A stretch of DNA of 64,000 nt from Paenibacillus koleovorans NBRC 103111 (GTDB taxonomy: Bacteria > Bacillota > Bacilli > Paenibacillales > NBRC-103111): NCBI RefSeq assembly GCF_004000845.1, contig NZ_BIMA01000010.1:42443-106442 (forward strand). The letters are read 5' to 3'. This document shows positions 16,636-25,094 of this stretch, one piece after another. A program made the position numbers and the translations under genes. Numbering within the stretch: the first letter of the stretch is position 1; every line of letters starts with the position of its first letter. The notes below the pieces were generated by a model that searched no databases, was not told where the DNA came from, and was given only the letters and a program-made list of their open reading frames with translations.

Positions 16636-19179
16636 ATGAAGCGTCGGTTAGTGCAACGTATGTTTACTGCGGCAGTCGTCATGGCGCTCGTGATGAGCCC
16701 GACGATGCCCGTGTTAGCGGATGGAGGAGAGGAGGCCGCCGTTCATGAGAAAATTGCGCAAGCCTCGTCCATCGGCTCCGTCTATATCGGCCCGAGCAGC
16801 TACTTCGAGCTGCTGCAGGCGAGTCTGGCACCGGGCGAGGAAGGCAGAGTCGTCACGTTCAAGATCAGGCTGCATAATGGAGGGACTGCCGACCTGTCGC
16901 TGATCGATTACTGGCTGCGTCTGCAGACGACGACGGGCCAGGAATTCGCCATCAACCTGCTGCCTCGGGACAAGGATAAAAATCGCGTTCCGGCGGGCGG
17001 CAATGAGGAGCTGACCTTCTACGCGAAGGTTGGGCCTACGACTTCTCTTCAGGATCTCGTCTTCCGCTTCATTCAATGGGACTTCTCTGCGCCTAGATTC
17101 GAACGCAGCCTGGGCCAAGTGTCGGTGCCGTGGGATTACAGCTTGCTGACGCAAGCGGACGAGCGCCGAATCGTCGATGTAGGCGGGACGCGGCTGAAGA
17201 CGGCGGTATCGCGTGTGACCGTAGGCCGCGGAGCCGAAGATTATTACGTGAGCCTGACTTACCGGCTTGAGAACATCGGGAGCAAAAGCGCGACGCTGCC
17301 GGGTTATTCGTACGCCATCCGCACGTCGGAGGGGCTCTTGTACCCGCTGGACGGCTCGGGGGCGAAGGATCTGGCGATTTACCCGAGGGCGGCCAAGGAA
17401 GTTCGGCTGACGGGGACGATCCCCGTCGCTGTGCCGCAGGACGGCTGGGAGCTCGTCGTGACGGAGACGGAGCCGACGGCGAAGATCCAGCTGCCGGTCG
17501 CCTTCTATGTGCTGCCGGCCAGTACGACAGAGGACGTATCGGTCCCTACTGGCGGCAAGAAGGTCGTCGATGTGAACGGCCTCCCGCTCGCCCTCTCGAT
17601 CGGTCGGGTATCGATGAGCAAGAATGACGTGAACTACAAGGCTACCGTTTATTTGCGCCTGGAGAACCAGGGCAATGAAGTCGCTCGAGTGCCCGGATAT
17701 GCCTTTATCGTGCGCACCGGCGAAGGGCTGTCCTACCCGGCAACGGCGGCGGGAATGAGCAATTTGTCCATTCTTCCGCGCAGCGCCAAGGATGTGACGC
17801 TGAACGTCAGCATCCCGGTCGGCGTGGCGGCGGACAAGCTGGAGCTCGTCGTGAACTCGCCGACATCCGCCGGCAACGGCGGCGGCTCGGGCACGGGCGC
17901 CGCCGACTCGCGCTTCGAGTACCCGATCGCGGTATTCGAGCTGCCGAGTCCGACGACGAATGAGGGCCAGCTCGGCGGCACGAGCGAGTTCTCCAACAAG
18001 AGCGGCGTCTACGCCCTGACCTTCAACAGCATGCAGCGACTGCCTTGGGAGGAGACCGACATCTTGAGCGCGGATCTGACACTGACGGGCAGAGGCAGCT
18101 CTTCCTTGCCGATCCCTGCGCTGAGCGGTTACTTCCTGCTGGACGGGGCGATTCAAGTGCCGGCCAAAATCGTACAGACGGATCGGCTCATCTCCTTGGC
18201 CAAGGATGGAGCAGTAAATCTGCAGCTCTATGGCTCGATTCCTTACACCTACGCTTACTCCGATCTCAAGCTGATCGTGCAAGAGAAAGTGTCGGAGACG
18301 GAGACGAACGATCTCGCCGAGTTCAAGAACGAGGCCGACGCGATGACGATGCCGGTCATCGCGACATCCGACACCCACACGATCGACGCGGTCGGACGTC
18401 AGGCGGGACTGAGCATCCGCAGCTCGCGAACGTACAGCGGTGTCGACTCCAGCCTGTTCACCGTACAGCTGAATGTGGAGAACCGCGAGAAACGGTTCAC
18501 GAACGTGGGCAAGCTTGTCGGTTACTTCAAGACGAAGGACGATCTGATGTTCCCGGCCACGATCTCCGAGGTGAAGAAGAAGATCAGTCCGATGGGCAAG
18601 GCCGTCTTGCAGGTGTCGGCGAATTTGCCAGCGGGGTTCGATACGGCGAGCATGCAGCTTATTCTCGGGGAAGGCGTGAAAGACGCCAGGCTCGCAGAAG
18701 GCGCGGATGCGCCGAACGCTTATGTCAATGCGGTCACCTTCAACATTCCAGGGGAAAGCAGTAAGGTGCAGGAGGGCTTCAACAGGCTCGACTTGTTCCC
18801 GTACACGCTCTCGATCGGCAAGCTGTCGTCGACAGCCGTGACGACGAGCCAGTTCGCGCTTTCGTTCGAATATACGCTTTCGAAGAACATGTTTGCGGAG
18901 TCGAGCGGGGAAGAGCATCAAGTCATCGTCGAGTTTTCCGACCCGGCTGGCGGCCTGTCCTTCTCCCAGACGTTGACCCTCGACAAATCCACCGACCCGG
19001 AAGCCGTCGGCAACCTGGCGGTCGGGCAATATACGAAGACGATACTCAAGAACGACCCGGCGCTGCTGGCGCGTCTTCCCTACTTGAGCAGCTACAAGAT
19101 CAACGTGTACGACCAATTCCTCGGCCAAAAGAAGCTGATCGCTTCGCAGACGATCAACTGGTTTGTAACGTCGGAATAA
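16636..19179 (+). CDS. secreted repeat protein of the ABC export operon
   Basis: An 847-residue protein with a signal peptide (KRRLVQRMFTAAVVMALVM, cleavage likely after PVLA). No membrane anchor or sorting signal is visible later. The mature part is made of beta-rich repeats of about 130-150 residues; two are easily aligned (from RRIVDVGGTRLK and from KKVVDVNGLPLA), each with a LENxG, PGYxxxxRTxEGLxYP and IPV pattern, and further diverged copies follow. This pattern resembles immunoglobulin-like extracytoplasmic modules. ATG 16636 gives a standard signal peptide; ATG 16615 and TTG 16594 are alternatives. Last gene of the export operon, ended by a strong terminator. It may be cargo, a cell-wall-side partner or a surface component. 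No function is assigned. Confidence 0.8.
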   Translation: MKRRLVQRMFTAAVVMALVMSPTMPVLADGGEEAAVHEKIAQASSIGSVYIGPSSYFELLQASLAPGEEGRVVTFKIRLHNGGTADLSLIDYWLRLQTTTGQEFAINLLPRDKDKNRVPAGGNEELTFYAKVGPTTSLQDLVFRFIQWDFSAPRFERSLGQVSVPWDYSLLTQADERRIVDVGGTRLKTAVSRVTVGRGAEDYYVSLTYRLENIGSKSATLPGYSYAIRTSEGLLYPLDGSGAKDLAIYPRAAKEVRLTGTIPVAVPQDGWELVVTETEPTAKIQLPVAFYVLPASTTEDVSVPTGGKKVVDVNGLPLALSIGRVSMSKNDVNYKATVYLRLENQGNEVARVPGYAFIVRTGEGLSYPATAAGMSNLSILPRSAKDVTLNVSIPVGVAADKLELVVNSPTSAGNGGGSGTGAADSRFEYPIAVFELPSPTTNEGQLGGTSEFSNKSGVYALTFNSMQRLPWEETDILSADLTLTGRGSSSLPIPALSGYFLLDGAIQVPAKIVQTDRLISLAKDGAVNLQLYGSIPYTYAYSDLKLIVQEKVSETETNDLAEFKNEADAMTMPVIATSDTHTIDAVGRQAGLSIRSSRTYSGVDSSLFTVQLNVENREKRFTNVGKLVGYFKTKDDLMFPATISEVKKKISPMGKAVLQVSANLPAGFDTASMQLILGEGVKDARLAEGADAPNAYVNAVTFNIPGESSKVQEGFNRLDLFPYTLSIGKLSSTAVTTSQFALSFEYTLSKNMFAESSGEEHQVIVEFSDPAGGLSFSQTLTLDKSTDPEAVGNLAVGQYTKTILKNDPALLARLPYLSSYKINVYDQFLGQKKLIASQTINWFVTSE

Positions 19180-19195
19180 TAACGACCTTAGAAAA

Positions 19196-19232
19196 ACCGT
19201 CCGAAAGATCGAAGATCGCCGGACGGTTTTTT
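19196..19232 (+). terminator. terminator of the ABC export operon
   Basis: ACCGTCCG pairs with CGGACGGT, preceded by AAAA and followed by TTTTT. It can also serve the convergent gdx transcript, since the minus strand reads AAAAACCGTCC...TTTTTC. Confidence 0.85.
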
Positions 19233-19248
19233 GCTGCGCATACCTATT

Positions 19249-19572
19249 TTAGTGTCCTCCGGCCGTAACTTTCAGCCCCACGATGCCGGAGATGATCATC
19301 GCCATAAACAAGAATCGTGCGAAATCCCGCGGCTCTCCGAAAAGCACCATGCCGAGAATGACGGTGCCGACGGCGCCGATTCCGGTCCAGACGGCGTAGC
19401 CGGTGCCGATTGGCAATGTTTTGAGCGCGAGCGACAGGAACAGGAAGCTGACAATCATGCCCGCCCCGGTCCACACACTCGGCCATAGCCTCGTGAACCC
19501 ATGCGTATATTTCAGTCCGACCGCCCACACAACCTCGAACAAGCCGGCGATGAACAAGTACAACCAAGCCAT
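19249..19572 (-). CDS. gdx: SMR family exporter, guanidinium (Gdx/SugE) type
   Basis: A 107-residue, four-helix membrane protein that fits the small multidrug resistance family in full length. The N-terminal helix [19 protein letters not shown] carries the essential proton/substrate Glu at position 13, followed by [13 protein letters not shown]. This pattern matches the Gdx (formerly SugE) branch, which exports guanidinium in exchange for protons, rather than the EmrE drug branch. ATG 19572 is chosen over GTG 19581 because AAAGGGTG lies eight bases ahead of the ATG. It is the second gene after a TetR regulator, 69 bp apart. No guanidine riboswitch is seen, so control is likely by the TetR protein. 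Confidence 0.88.
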   Translation of the reverse strand: MAWLYLFIAGLFEVVWAVGLKYTHGFTRLWPSVWTGAGMIVSFLFLSLALKTLPIGTGYAVWTGIGAVGTVILGMVLFGEPRDFARFLFMAMIISGIVGLKVTAGGH

Positions 19573-19641
19573 TTTCCCCACACCCTTTATCTAGTCGATA
19601 TCATTTAGCTTCTCACATCGAGCCCATACCACTCGTGCTGT

Positions 19642-20226
19642 TTATTGGGCGGCAATCCCGGCCCAATACAGCTTCCAAATGTCCGGCAGCCGCTTCCCGA
19701 ACTCCTCTGCGCCGTAATAGTGCGTCTGGATAAACGTCCCGTCCATCAAACATAAGAAGGAGGCGATGAGCTGTTCCACATCGATCGACCGCAGCGTGCC
19801 ATCCGCCACTCCCTCCTCGAACAGCGAGCTCAGCAGCCCGCGCAGCGACTGTTCGGCTTCCAGAAACCGCCCTTGAATCTCTTTGCGCATATAAGCAGGC
19901 GGGAAAAACAAGGACCGCTTCAGAAAGGTGCTCTTGACCTCGCTCAGCGTATAGTCCCCGCACGATTCTCGAATGACCGCGAACAGCCGCTCCTCCAGGC
20001 TCGAATGTCCGGCAGCTTCTATCGCCACCCGCAGATGCTCCGTATGCTCTCTGGCGATATCGTCGAACAGCTCCATGAACAGCGTCTCCTTACTGTCGAT
20101 ATGCGCATAGAGGGAAGGGGTCTTGATGCCGACGGCCTTGGCAATTTCCGACAGAGCCGTCCCGTCGTATCCTTGCAGCGCGAACAGGCGAATGGCTTCT
20201 GACTTAATCGTCTGACTTGGCGGCAT
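19642..20226 (-). CDS. TetR family transcriptional regulator
   Basis: A 194-residue regulator with an N-terminal helix-turn-helix (IRLFALQGYDGTALSEIAKA, then VGIKTPSLYAHIDSKETLF) and an alpha-helical ligand domain. The C-terminal part resembles the TetR_C domain of the YvdT-like group, which in Bacillus neighbours SMR genes. A perfect operator-like palindrome lies directly after its own promoter, so it should repress itself and the gdx gene behind it. The inducer is not known; guanidinium or a cationic compound would fit the target gene. Confidence 0.9.
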   Translation of the reverse strand: MPPSQTIKSEAIRLFALQGYDGTALSEIAKAVGIKTPSLYAHIDSKETLFMELFDDIAREHTEHLRVAIEAAGHSSLEERLFAVIRESCGDYTLSEVKSTFLKRSLFFPPAYMRKEIQGRFLEAEQSLRGLLSSLFEEGVADGTLRSIDVEQLIASFLCLMDGTFIQTHYYGAEEFGKRLPDIWKLYWAGIAAQ

Positions 20227-20254
20227 ATTGCTACCTCATGCTCCTTTCATTAAC

Positions 20255-20268
20255 CTAACGAACGTTAG
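20255..20268. promoter_or_regulatory. operator for the TetR regulator
   Basis: CTAACG-AA-CGTTAG is a perfect inverted repeat, and its flanks (TTAAC before, TTAG after) extend the symmetry loosely. It lies just downstream of the start point expected from the promoter at 20287-20315. Confidence 0.7.
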
Positions 20269-20286
20269 TTAGAATTTATTCTGTTT

Positions 20287-20315
20287 ATTATAGTTCCTCA
20301 GCGCCAATTTGACAA
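20287..20315 (-). promoter_or_regulatory. sigma-A promoter of tetR-gdx
   Basis: On the minus strand: TTGTCA (20315-20310), 17-bp spacer, TATAAT (20292-20287). Confidence 0.8.
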
Positions 20316-20382
20316 TACCCGGATTATCGAGCGTCCGGAACGGTTAGACTGAGTAGGGTGTGGGAAAGGGGAGATGGATTGC

Positions 20383-20613
20383 ATGGCGAATAAAAGCGAG
20401 GATTTGATCAAATACATTACCGAGCAGGTCGTTACGTATATCGATACGCCGGCCGAAGTGCGTAAGGAGACGAGGAAAGCGCAAAAGGACACACGCGAGC
20501 CGTGGGTCAGCCGCTGGTTCGGACAAGTGCCTTACGCAATTTCGCTCTGGCTGACTGACTGGAGGAGCCGCCGGCAGGCAAAAAAAAGGACACCCTCGCA
20601 TGAGAAGCGTTGA
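20383..20613 (+). CDS. yqzE: YqzE family protein
   Basis: A 76-residue soluble protein that matches the YqzE family: LIKYITEQVVTYIDTPAEVR at the N-terminus, followed by a basic, tryptophan-containing part (PWVSRWFGQVPYAISLWL) and a Lys/Arg-rich end. YqzE genes lie beside the comG competence operon and yqhG in Bacillus. The function is unknown. AAAGGGGAG is placed well for ATG 20383; ATG 20374 lies too close to it. The 3' end overlaps the terminator of the convergent secreted-protein gene. Confidence 0.75.
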   Translation: MANKSEDLIKYITEQVVTYIDTPAEVRKETRKAQKDTREPWVSRWFGQVPYAISLWLTDWRSRRQAKKRTPSHEKR

Positions 20614-20620
20614 GGGTGCC
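20580..20620 (-). terminator. terminator of the secreted-protein gene
   Basis: On the minus strand GGCACCCTC pairs with GAGGGTGTCC and is followed by eight T. It overlaps the last codons of yqzE on the other strand. Confidence 0.85.
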
Positions 20621-20656
20621 AAAGTATATATAAAAGAGGAGGAGAAATACCGAAAG

Positions 20657-21685
20657 TTAGGGGAGGTGAAACGTGCCGAACCGCTTAAGCTCCTCGAGCG
20701 GCATGTACCTGGAGCCATCCTGCTCCAGCCGTACGAAGGCGCTCTGGTCGTTCCATGGCACGACACCCGTGACGGCAAACGGTGCAAGCACCGCGCGGTC
20801 GTACAGATCGCCTCGGTAAGTGATCGCCGTATCCGGACCGGAATCCATGGCGAGCGTCAGATCGTTCACATTGTTAACGTTGAGCGGTGAACCGCCGGTA
20901 AGCCAATACGTATTGTGGAACGGATCGAAGATCGGCCATTCCCGGGCTGCCGTTGGCTGCAGCCCGTCAGTAAGCTTAGGCAGACCCAAGCTAGGCGAGG
21001 CCTCGGTTGCTGCGCTCGGATTTGTAAGCGATTTCAGCGATTCTATGTTCCGCTTCGACAGAGGCAGCTGCTCACCGGTTTTCGCATCCACGTAAATCGA
21101 CTCTTCCGAGTCGGCGTTCAGCCGCCAGACGGCATGCAGCGAACTGAGATACAATCGTTCCAACGTGAATCCTGGCTGTGCGACAAAAGCTACCAATGAC
21201 ATCGTATCGGGTATAAGGGCAAGCTGTACCAACGTGCGATACAGCGTCTGTAAGCTGAATAAAGGACTTGAGCCGATGCCGTATTCCGCTAATACCAGAC
21301 TGCCGTCCGAAGCGGAGCTGACGACCAAGTAGCCAATCTCATTGCCGTTCTCTTGTAGCAGCACAACCCATCCGTGCAGACCGGGTCCAAGCGGGAAGCG
21401 GTTCCAAGTTGCTCGGGACCAAGTATCGAAGCCGGTTTGTGCGGACAGCTTGTCGACCCAAGCCTGGATCTGACGATCCAGTTCGGAGGAAGCGGTCGCA
21501 GCGGCGATTGCCGTTGCCGGCACACCAACCGTCGTCGTTACCGCAGAGCCCGATTCCGATACGAAGGTTCCGTCGGGCGGCTCTCCGTGAACGGTGTTCG
21601 GTAGAATGGAAACCGTAAGGGTCAATCCCAAATATAAAGCTGCGAATCGTAAAAGCGATTTCGCCGGAAGTCTCGTCTTGCGCAT
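20657..21685 (-). CDS. secreted protein of unknown function
   Basis: A 342-residue protein with a signal peptide (MRKTRLPAKSLLRFAALYLG...VHG). The upstream reading frame is open for 67 more codons but has low-complexity basic sequence; ATG 21685 has an AGGTG site. The mature protein has a region with IGYLVVSSASDGSLVLAEYG, and a stretch reading ESIYVDAKTGEQLPL that recalls PepSY or propeptide-type domains. The C-terminal part (NTYWLTGGSPLNVNNVNDL) is soluble and not recognised. It lies between yqzE and yqhG, where Bacillus carries yqzG, but it is much longer than yqzG. No function is assigned. Confidence 0.75.
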   Translation of the reverse strand: MRKTRLPAKSLLRFAALYLGLTLTVSILPNTVHGEPPDGTFVSESGSAVTTTVGVPATAIAAATASSELDRQIQAWVDKLSAQTGFDTWSRATWNRFPLGPGLHGWVVLLQENGNEIGYLVVSSASDGSLVLAEYGIGSSPLFSLQTLYRTLVQLALIPDTMSLVAFVAQPGFTLERLYLSSLHAVWRLNADSEESIYVDAKTGEQLPLSKRNIESLKSLTNPSAATEASPSLGLPKLTDGLQPTAAREWPIFDPFHNTYWLTGGSPLNVNNVNDLTLAMDSGPDTAITYRGDLYDRAVLAPFAVTGVVPWNDQSAFVRLEQDGSRYMPLEELKRFGTFHLP

Positions 21686-21855
21686 CGGTTCACCTGCCTT
21701 GCAGCGATTGGAGAAGGGGGCGGTGGAGTGACAATGGTGTACTACCAGCTTATGTCCATATTGTACGGGATATGCCGGTAAATGTTTGTTAGAACGTGTC
21801 GCCGCCCTGCTTTTTTTTCGCTTGTTTTTTTGGGAGCTTTTAGCGTCTTTCGTCG

Positions 21856-22797
21856 CTATTCGTCGCGAAGGTGAAAGAGCCCGCAATTGATGACGGAAAC
21901 TTGGACTCTCGGCCTATATTGCCACTCCATCTCTTGCCTCCGGCTATCCCACTGCGCTTGCACCGCTTCCTTCTTGCCGGCCTCCACGGTCCCGATCAGC
22001 TCGCCATAGTAGCCGTCGACGCGTTCGAGCTCGTCAGCCAGCCGCTCATGAGCACCGTCCGCCCATCTGTGGTCCACTTGCCGCAGCAGCTTCTCCACGT
22101 ACTGCTCCAGCATCGTGCGAGCGCGTGTTATGGTTAACTGCTGCCGAGGAATAATGCCGCCGACGGGAAAACGAGGCGTCAACCGCTTCGTCATCACCCT
22201 GTCGTGGAAGCCGGTGACGATCTGGCCGTTCGTCAAGTCGATGCCCAGCGAGTGGAGCTCATCGCGCTTCATATCGCATAGCAACTCGACCTTGTAGTTG
22301 ACGGCAAGCCAGGACGTGTAGCCGACCGATGTTGTGAAGGCGCCTCTGGCGACAGCCGTGCCCGGCTCCTCGAACAGCTGGACGAACTTGCCGTTCGAAC
22401 GAACAACCTGGAACAGCTGCTCCAGCCGCCGGCTGCCGAACGTCACTTCGTCCTGCGCGATTCGGCCGGGCCCGGTCAGAGGCGGCGTGATGCCGAAATA
22501 GCGCTCCAGGATCGACTCCGGCTCTTTCTTCGGGCTCGAAGCCTGGGGGGCGGCGGCCGCTCGGCGTTCTTCCTCCGCGCGATGCTTCTCCGGATCGAAG
22601 ACGAACTTGAACGTCATCGTCTCCGGCGGCGTCCCCATTCGGTCGATAAAGCTCCAATAGAACGGCCGGTTCGACAAGCTGCGGTCCGCCTCGGAAGACA
22701 GCTTCACGGTCACGTGAGCCGGCGATTTCTCGATAATATGGCAGTCGGTCGTCTCGAGATAGCGTATGAAAAACTTCTGAATCTGCTTCGTATTCAC
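21856..22797 (-). CDS. yqhG: YqhG family protein
   Basis: A 313-residue soluble protein with the YqhG start (NTKQIQKFFIRYLETTDCHI) and the family block PFYWSFIDRMGTPPETMTF. It is usually found next to the SNF2 helicase gene yqhH and upstream of gcvT on the opposite strand, as here. The GTG start at 22797 overlaps the helicase stop (GTGA), so the two are translationally coupled. A short Ala/Pro/Lys-rich linker (around residues 80-95) separates two halves. Function is unknown; the coupling to a helicase suggests joint action. Confidence 0.88.
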   Translation of the reverse strand: MNTKQIQKFFIRYLETTDCHIIEKSPAHVTVKLSSEADRSLSNRPFYWSFIDRMGTPPETMTFKFVFDPEKHRAEEERRAAAAPQASSPKKEPESILERYFGITPPLTGPGRIAQDEVTFGSRRLEQLFQVVRSNGKFVQLFEEPGTAVARGAFTTSVGYTSWLAVNYKVELLCDMKRDELHSLGIDLTNGQIVTGFHDRVMTKRLTPRFPVGGIIPRQQLTITRARTMLEQYVEKLLRQVDHRWADGAHERLADELERVDGYYGELIGTVEAGKKEAVQAQWDSRRQEMEWQYRPRVQVSVINCGLFHLRDE

Positions 22798-24611
22798 GTC
22801 CGGTTGTTCGCCTCCCTCGCAATCGTCTGCCCTGCGGCATTCAGCACGCGGTTGATGCCGGGTCCGCCGCCGCCGTGCTCCTGTTCTTGCTCCTGAGCGA
22901 CTTCATCCGCCGCCTCGTGGAACGACTGGCCCAGACGGTCCATATGCCGCCGGACTTCATCGTCGCTGCCGCTCTCGGCGATGATGCGGAACAAGCTCGA
23001 CTCGAGCGAGGTACGCTTCTCCATCCGCTCGAGGATGACGTCTAGGCCGCCGATGACCATTTCGAACATGTTGATTTTCTCATGCAGCAGCGACAGAATA
23101 TGCTCTTCGATTGTGCCTCGGGTGGACAAGTTGAAAATATTGACGTTCTCGGTCTGGCCCAAACGATGAACCCGGCCGATCCGCTGCTCGACCCGCATCG
23201 GATTCCACGGTAAGTCGAAGTTGACGATGTTATGGCAAAACTGCAGGTTGATGCCTTCGCCACCTGCCTCCGTGGCCACCATCACTTGCGCCCGGTTGCG
23301 GAACAAGTCCATCATCCAATCTTTTTTGCCCCGGTTCATGCCGCCTCGGTACGACACCGCCGTTACATTATGCTCCTTGAAAAACTTCATCAAATATTCC
23401 TGTGAAGCCCGGTATTCGGTGAAGACGATCACCTTGTCGTTCAGCGCCTGGATCAGCTCCAGCGTTTTCTCGGCTTTCGTATTCGCCTTGATGCCTTTGA
23501 TCAGCTCGACAAGCTCCCATATTTTAGCCCGGATCGGAGAGTCCTCGGCTGCTTTCTTGAACAAGTTGTACAGTGTAACAAAGACGGCGTCCCGACTGCT
23601 GCACACTTCCCGTTGCAAGGTAACAAGCGAGAGCATGCTGCTTACATCGCCGGTATCGGCCGCGTCCTGGAACCGTCCTTTGACGAAATCGCAAACCCCG
23701 CGGTACAGCGCCATTTCTTCCTCGGACAAGGTGAGCGGGACATTTTTTACGATCCGTTTCGTGAACTGCATTTCTCCATCGGCTCGGCGGTTCCGAATCA
23801 TCACCTTGGCGAGCGTCTGCTGAAGCACATCTTCGTTCTTGGGCATCCGCTTATCGACGACGAAATTGCTGGCGAAATGCTCGACCCCGCCCAATTGACC
23901 CGGCTTCAGCAGCGTAATCATGTTATACAGCTCGCTCAGATCGTTCTGCACCGGCGTAGCGGTTAGCAGCAAACAATACTTTTTGCGCAGCTCGGTGACG
24001 AATTTGTAGTTGGACGTCTGTTTGTTCTTCAGCTTGTGAGCCTCGTCGATGACGAGCATGTCATAGTCCATACCGAGCACAATATCTTTATGCGGCACGC
24101 GCTTCGCGGTATCGATCGAGGCGACGACGACGTCGTATTCGGTCCACATGTATTCTTTCTTTTGCGCGACGGCCGAAATGCCGAATTTCTGGTTCAGCTC
24201 CCGCACCCATTGCAGTACAAGCGACGCCGGCACCAGGATGAGAATTTTCCGAACGAGCCCGCGCACCAAATATTCTTTGAGAATAAGTCCGGCTTCAATG
24301 GTCTTACCCAAGCCTACTTCATCCGCCAAAATCGCCCGGCCGCGCATCTCGTACAGCACTTTCTTGGCCGTCTCGATCTGATGGGGCAGCGGCGTCAGCT
24401 GGGGAATGTGGCTCAAGCATTGCAAATCTTCGAAGTTCGCTACGAGACTGGCCTGCACAGATTCATAGGCGAGCTGGTATTGCGTGAAGTCGTCCCATGG
24501 CCCGTTTTTCAAGGCGCGCGTCTCCAATTCGTCGAACCACGAACGCTCGAAGTGAATGTTCAGCCGGTCGTGAAGAGGGCGGATATGTTCGGATTGGTCG
24601 GTTTTGAGCAT
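22794..24611 (-). CDS. yqhH: SNF2-type DEAD/DEAH helicase
   Basis: A 605-residue SF2/SNF2 ATPase. Motif I is ILADEVGLGKTIEAG, motif II is VIDEAHKL (DEAH), motif III is LLLTATPVQN, motif V includes VATEAGGEGINLQ and motif VI is EQRIGRVHRLGQ. All catalytic residues are present. SNF2-like proteins translocate along double-stranded DNA and remodel protein-DNA complexes. The C-terminus has a short acidic/Gln tail (EVAQEQEQEHGGGG). ATG 24611 has GAGGAGG ahead. It is divergent from the gcv operon with the glycine riboswitch between, as in Bacillus subtilis. Physiological role is not known. Confidence 0.92.
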   Translation of the reverse strand: MLKTDQSEHIRPLHDRLNIHFERSWFDELETRALKNGPWDDFTQYQLAYESVQASLVANFEDLQCLSHIPQLTPLPHQIETAKKVLYEMRGRAILADEVGLGKTIEAGLILKEYLVRGLVRKILILVPASLVLQWVRELNQKFGISAVAQKKEYMWTEYDVVVASIDTAKRVPHKDIVLGMDYDMLVIDEAHKLKNKQTSNYKFVTELRKKYCLLLTATPVQNDLSELYNMITLLKPGQLGGVEHFASNFVVDKRMPKNEDVLQQTLAKVMIRNRRADGEMQFTKRIVKNVPLTLSEEEMALYRGVCDFVKGRFQDAADTGDVSSMLSLVTLQREVCSSRDAVFVTLYNLFKKAAEDSPIRAKIWELVELIKGIKANTKAEKTLELIQALNDKVIVFTEYRASQEYLMKFFKEHNVTAVSYRGGMNRGKKDWMMDLFRNRAQVMVATEAGGEGINLQFCHNIVNFDLPWNPMRVEQRIGRVHRLGQTENVNIFNLSTRGTIEEHILSLLHEKINMFEMVIGGLDVILERMEKRTSLESSLFRIIAESGSDDEVRRHMDRLGQSFHEAADEVAQEQEQEHGGGGPGINRVLNAAGQTIAREANNRT

Positions 24612-24785
24612 GGGGCGTGATCCTCCTCAAGCTTGGCAGATGGCTTGCGTTATATGTTCCGGTCGAAACTGTTAGCCTAGTATGCACCAAAACAGAGCGA
24701 AACATAACTTTTCTCTTTCATCCCGGGAATTGTTGGTGTAGAATAGTTAGGTATGTTACGGACCGACAACCGAATAGCTGCGGAT

Positions 24786-24996
24786 GAACGTACAAGGAGA
24801 GATCGACGGAGCCTCTAGGGAGGCGGCCGGAGGCGCCGAAGGAGTAAGCCGAATGGTGAATCTCTCAGGCAACAGGGACTTGTGCGGGACGCAACTCTGG
24901 AGAGAGCCGGAGCGCCCGAGAGGGCTGCCGGAGGCCACCCACGGGGTAACTTGAAGCGGATGCGGATAGGGAACTCTCAGGTACAAGGACAGAGCA
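24786..24996 (+). ncRNA. tandem glycine riboswitch (gcvT motif, two aptamers)
   Basis: Two consecutive glycine aptamers are visible. The first (about 24794-24880) has GGAGAGA, then GGCGCCGAAGGAGTAA, and closes at TCTCTCAGGCAACAGGGAC. The second (about 24893-24985) has CTCTGGAGAGAG, then the conserved CACGGGGTAAC loop and closes at ACTCTCAGGTACAAGGACAG. Double aptamers activate glycine-cleavage genes when glycine is in excess. The P1 end of the second aptamer overlaps the 5' arm of the terminator at 24987, so glycine binding should prevent termination. Confidence 0.95.
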
Positions 24997-25037
24997 AAGA
25001 GATGTATGCATGTACATTTTTTTGCTGTGTCCTTTTT
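24987..25037 (+). terminator. glycine-riboswitch-controlled terminator
   Basis: GGACAGAGCAAA pairs with TTTGCTGTGTCC around an AT-rich loop and ends with TTTTTG. The 5' arm continues from the second aptamer's closing stem. Confidence 0.8.
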
Positions 25038-25094
25038 GTGTTTCGGGCATGCTAATTAGCTAGAGGCAACACATTTTATCGATGAGGTGATGGC

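Noticed and set aside
16714..19128. 804-codon open frame on the minus strand
   Set aside because: It is antisense to the secreted repeat protein, has Arg/His-rich low-quality composition and no ribosome binding site; a by-product of GC-rich third positions.
20258..20271. LexA (SOS) box CGAAC-N4-GTT..
   Set aside because: It has a mismatch in the right half, and the overlapping perfect CTAACG palindrome fits the adjacent TetR gene better.
20227..20290. Guanidine riboswitch before tetR-gdx
   Set aside because: The leader is under 60 bases and lacks the conserved motifs.
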